DNA of 64,000 nt from Chryseobacterium formosum (lineage in GTDB: Bacteria > Bacteroidota > Bacteroidia > Flavobacteriales > Weeksellaceae), in NCBI RefSeq assembly GCF_026460885.1, contig NZ_JAOVZW010000003.1, positions 161,388 through 225,387 on the forward strand, written 5' to 3'. Shown one piece after another: positions 61,806-64,000 of the stretch (position 1 is the first letter of the stretch; every line of letters begins with the position of its first letter). Position numbers and translations under genes: made by a program. The notes under the pieces were generated by a model, which was not told where the DNA came from, searched no databases, and worked only from the letters and a program-made list of their open reading frames with translations.

Positions 61806-62636
61806 TTAATTACTTGTCAAAAACTTAGTGAGAATTTGATTTAAAGCTTCTGCATGTGTTACGTTTAGTCCGTGTGGAGCGCCTTCAACGGTAACAAAAT
61901 CATTGTCTACAATTCCTTTTGCAGCTTGTTGACCTGCAGTTTCTATCGGTACAATCTGGTCATTATCACCATGTACAATCAGCGTTTTTACATTTACATT
62001 TCCAAGTTCTGGTCGGAAATCTGTATTTGCCCAGCTTTCAGCACATTTTATGGTGGCGATAGGAGAGGCGTTTGAGGCGATACTCCAATCGTAATTTAGT
62101 TGTGCCTGACTTACCGTTTGTGAAAGCAATCCGTAGTTGTAAAAGTTTTTGTGAAATGTTTCCAGGAAAGTTACTCTATCGGTTTTAAGATTTTCCATAA
62201 TTCCATCTAAATCTTCCTGCGGAACTCCATGTGGATTATCATCTTTTTGTTTTACTAAAGGAATGATAGACGAAATCAAAGCAATTTTATCTACATTTTC
62301 AGAACCGTAATTGGTTAAATAACGAACAACTTCACCACCTCCCATTGAGAATCCGAAGAGAATGACATTTTTTAAATCTAACTGAGTAATAATTTCATGT
62401 AAATCTGCAGTTAATCCATCATAATCATATCCATCTGAAGTCGGTGCCGATTTTCCGAAACCTTTTCTGTCGTAGGTAATGACTCTGTAACCTAAATCTA
62501 GAAGAACCGGAACTTGCAGCTCCCAAGATTTTCCGCTCAAAGGCCACCCGTGAATTAAAATAATCGGCTGTCCCGAACCGAAATCTTCATAATAAAGTTC
62601 AAAATTTTTGCTGTCTTGTTTTGTAATGTAAGGCAT
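61806..62636 (-). CDS. Alpha/beta hydrolase, chloroperoxidase/esterase type
   Basis: A 276-residue hydrolase. I-H-G-W-P-L near 28-33, the nucleophile S97 in G-F-S-M-G-G, an acid D in V-H-G-D-N-D near 228 and H in G-A-P-H-G-L near 256: the order found in non-haem chloroperoxidases and arylesterases. Likely a cytoplasmic esterase. Transcribed alone. Confidence 0.88.
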   Translation of the reverse strand: MPYITKQDSKNFELYYEDFGSGQPIILIHGWPLSGKSWELQVPVLLDLGYRVITYDRKGFGKSAPTSDGYDYDGLTADLHEIITQLDLKNVILFGFSMGGGEVVRYLTNYGSENVDKIALISSIIPLVKQKDDNPHGVPQEDLDGIMENLKTDRVTFLETFHKNFYNYGLLSQTVSQAQLNYDWSIASNASPIATIKCAESWANTDFRPELGNVNVKTLIVHGDNDQIVPIETAGQQAAKGIVDNDFVTVEGAPHGLNVTHAEALNQILTKFLTSN

Positions 62637-62750
62637 ATTAATATTTTTTTGTGATGTGATTACGTAAACACAAATTTTACGCCACCATACATGTGAAATA
62701 AATATGTGGTATCTATTTTTTGATTACATTTAAAATATTTTGAGATAATC

Positions 62751-62780
62751 TGTAACAATTATTTCAATGCTCTACTAACT
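62751..62780 (+). promoter_or_regulatory. Possible ECF-type promoter upstream of the sigma factor
   Basis: TGTAAC at 62751-62756 and TCTAC at 62771-62775 have the spacing of ECF sigma -35 (AAC) and -10 elements. It suggests autoregulation of the downstream sigma factor. Low certainty. Confidence 0.35.
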
Positions 62781-62800
62781 CTACAGAGCGAAACAAAAAC

Positions 62801-63292
62801 ATGACCTCACAACAGGAATTTATAAGCAAAATCGAAAAGCATAAAGGAATCATTTTTAAGATTTCTAAAATGTATATGGATGATAAAGACGATCGTGATG
62901 ACCTTTTTCAGGAAATCACGTATCAGGTCTGGAAAGCGTATGCAGGTTTCAGAGGAGAAAGCGAATTTTCGACATGGCTGTACAGAATCGCTTTGAATAC
63001 AGCAATTGTCTTCTTAAAATCAGAAAAGAAAAGAAGTTTTATCAACAACGAAGATTTCACTGATTACAAAATTGTACAGGATGAATATGATCTCGAAAAG
63101 GAAGAAAAACTTTCTGCCATGTATAAAGCAATTAATCAACTAAATCCGATCGATAAAGCATTTATCTTTTATTATCTGGAAGATTTCTCAGGCAAAGAAA
63201 TTGCTGACCAAATGGGAATTTCCGAAGGAAATGTGAGAGTAAAAATGAATCGCGCTAAAAATAAACTGAAAGAAATTTTAAATAATAAATAA
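62801..63292 (+). CDS. ECF RNA polymerase sigma factor
   Basis: A 163-residue ECF sigma factor. Region 2 spans ~11-75 (D-L-F-Q-E-I-T, F-R-G-E-S-E-F-S-T-W-L-Y-R-I-A), and region 4 ~110-160 (F-I-F-Y-Y-L-E-D-F-S-G-K-E-I-A, I-S-E-G-N-V-R-V-K-M-N-R-A). It directs RNA polymerase to a small regulon. The downstream gene at 63360 is likely its operon partner. Confidence 0.9.
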   Translation: MTSQQEFISKIEKHKGIIFKISKMYMDDKDDRDDLFQEITYQVWKAYAGFRGESEFSTWLYRIALNTAIVFLKSEKKRSFINNEDFTDYKIVQDEYDLEKEEKLSAMYKAINQLNPIDKAFIFYYLEDFSGKEIADQMGISEGNVRVKMNRAKNKLKEILNNK

Positions 63293-63359
63293 TGAGAGAT
63301 GTGGTTGCATTTTAATGCTTGATAATAGAATCCTCAATCTCAATCTAAAATAAAGTATT

Positions 63360-63959
63360 ATGAATATAGATGACCTTAAAAATACATGGAATGACGATGT
63401 TTCAGAAGAAACACCCGAAATCAGCATCGAACAAAGTAATAAAATCAATCTTCCTTTAGAAAAAATCAGGAAAAATATGCGAATGGAATTCTGGTCAACA
63501 TTTGGAATTTTAATTTTCGGATTTTTCGTAGTCTGGATTCCGGTTCCTGAAGCACCTTTTAAGTTTAAATTTTATTTAACGGTATTGTTGTTTTCAATGG
63601 TGATTGTGGTTTCCTTTTTCTTTAGCAAATTTTTTAAATTGTATAAAGATATCAGTAATCCGATGATGAAAACTTATGATGGTCTGAAGGATTTAAAGCA
63701 TCAGTTTGATTTGAATAAACAATATTATCTTTCATTTATGCTTTCATTTGTTCCGTTTTTGGTATGTGAACTGATTATTGTTATTGAATTTATTCCTCAT
63801 CCCACACCGTTGAGTAATGTTCAGATTGCTACTACTATCCTTTCCATGCTTGCGGTTGGTCTTTTCGGACTTTTCTTATTGGCAAAATATTGGTACAGAA
63901 TTTTTTACGGAAAATATGTAATCCAAATTGAAAATCTTTTGATTGAGCTTAAAAAATAG
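63360..63959 (+). CDS. Membrane protein, probable partner of the ECF sigma factor
   Basis: A 199-residue protein with a soluble N-terminus (residues ~1-40; L-K-N-T-W-N near the start) and four predicted helices. It starts 68 bp after the sigma gene. Such soluble-head membrane proteins next to ECF sigma genes in Flavobacteriia may act as anti-sigma factors, but there is no recognised anti-sigma domain, so this is inference. After it only 41 bases remain, ending in a GC-rich run. Confidence 0.65.
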   Translation: MNIDDLKNTWNDDVSEETPEISIEQSNKINLPLEKIRKNMRMEFWSTFGILIFGFFVVWIPVPEAPFKFKFYLTVLLFSMVIVVSFFFSKFFKLYKDISNPMMKTYDGLKDLKHQFDLNKQYYLSFMLSFVPFLVCELIIVIEFIPHPTPLSNVQIATTILSMLAVGLFGLFLLAKYWYRIFYGKYVIQIENLLIELKK

Positions 63960-64000
63960 ATTTTATTTTAATTTTCACGAGTTTCGGGGGGGCAAAGGCC

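Overview
The window looks like chromosomal DNA of a Flavobacteriia member, most likely Chryseobacterium or a close Weeksellaceae relative. This is inferred from AT-rich DNA, several TAnnTTTG-type -7 promoter boxes, weak Shine-Dalgarno sites, a type IX secretion (type B) cargo protein, the families DUF6266, DUF6261, DUF2652 and DUF1294, a Bacteroidetes-type GapN and urocanase, and many palindromic intergenic repeats. I see no rRNA, CRISPR array, complete insertion sequence or prophage.

Layout. 1-3.9 kb: the tail of a CPBP protease, small proteins (DUF2945, an EF-Tu domain-3-like protein, an excisionase-type HTH protein), two arrays of palindromic repeats and a DUF6266 protein. 4.0-18.4 kb: a defence island. 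It holds a type I restriction-modification operon (hsdR-hsdM-hsdS) whose specificity gene is followed by a tyrosine recombinase and two unexpressed hsdS halves bracketed by four copies of a 16-17 bp site, an McrBC pair, a LytTR response regulator, and a prokaryotic viperin paired with a CMP-kinase-like gene. 18.5-24.2 kb: small lipoproteins, DUF1294, a PfpI/DJ-1 protein and a GH3 beta-glucosidase. 24.6-28.6 kb: an EamA transporter-metN-metI-metQ cluster on the minus strand, preceded by a Met-rich leader ORF with mutually exclusive terminator and antiterminator hairpins. 28.7-45.9 kb: metallophosphoesterase, DUF2652, an unrecognised two-gene module with a DUF4365-like nuclease fold, topoisomerase III, an HhH-repeat protein, a frameshifted small membrane gene, MerR, SMP-30, a DbpA-like helicase, thioesterase, a holin-like protein and a 1401-residue T9SS cargo protein. 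45.9-54.3 kb: urocanase, a tRNA-like gene, DUF3800, DUF6261, and two small nuclease genes (DUF559 and GIY-YIG), each flanked by its own palindromic repeat family. 54.4-64 kb: mostly housekeeping genes (NAD-binding protein, di-haem peroxidase, RDD protein, DoxX, TonB-plug protein, GapN, alpha/beta hydrolase, ECF sigma factor and its neighbour).

How parts work together. The hsd locus can reassort two N-terminal and two C-terminal target-recognition halves by site-specific inversion, so methylation and restriction specificity should vary between cells. McrBC (usually modification-dependent restriction) and viperin plus kinase (chain-terminating ddh-nucleotides against phage polymerases) form further layers of antiviral defence. 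The methionine transport cluster appears to be controlled by ribosome-mediated attenuation: stalling at Met codons would free a 12-nt leader strand that pairs with the 5' arm of the terminator.

Functions are inferred from protein motifs and layout only. No database search was possible.
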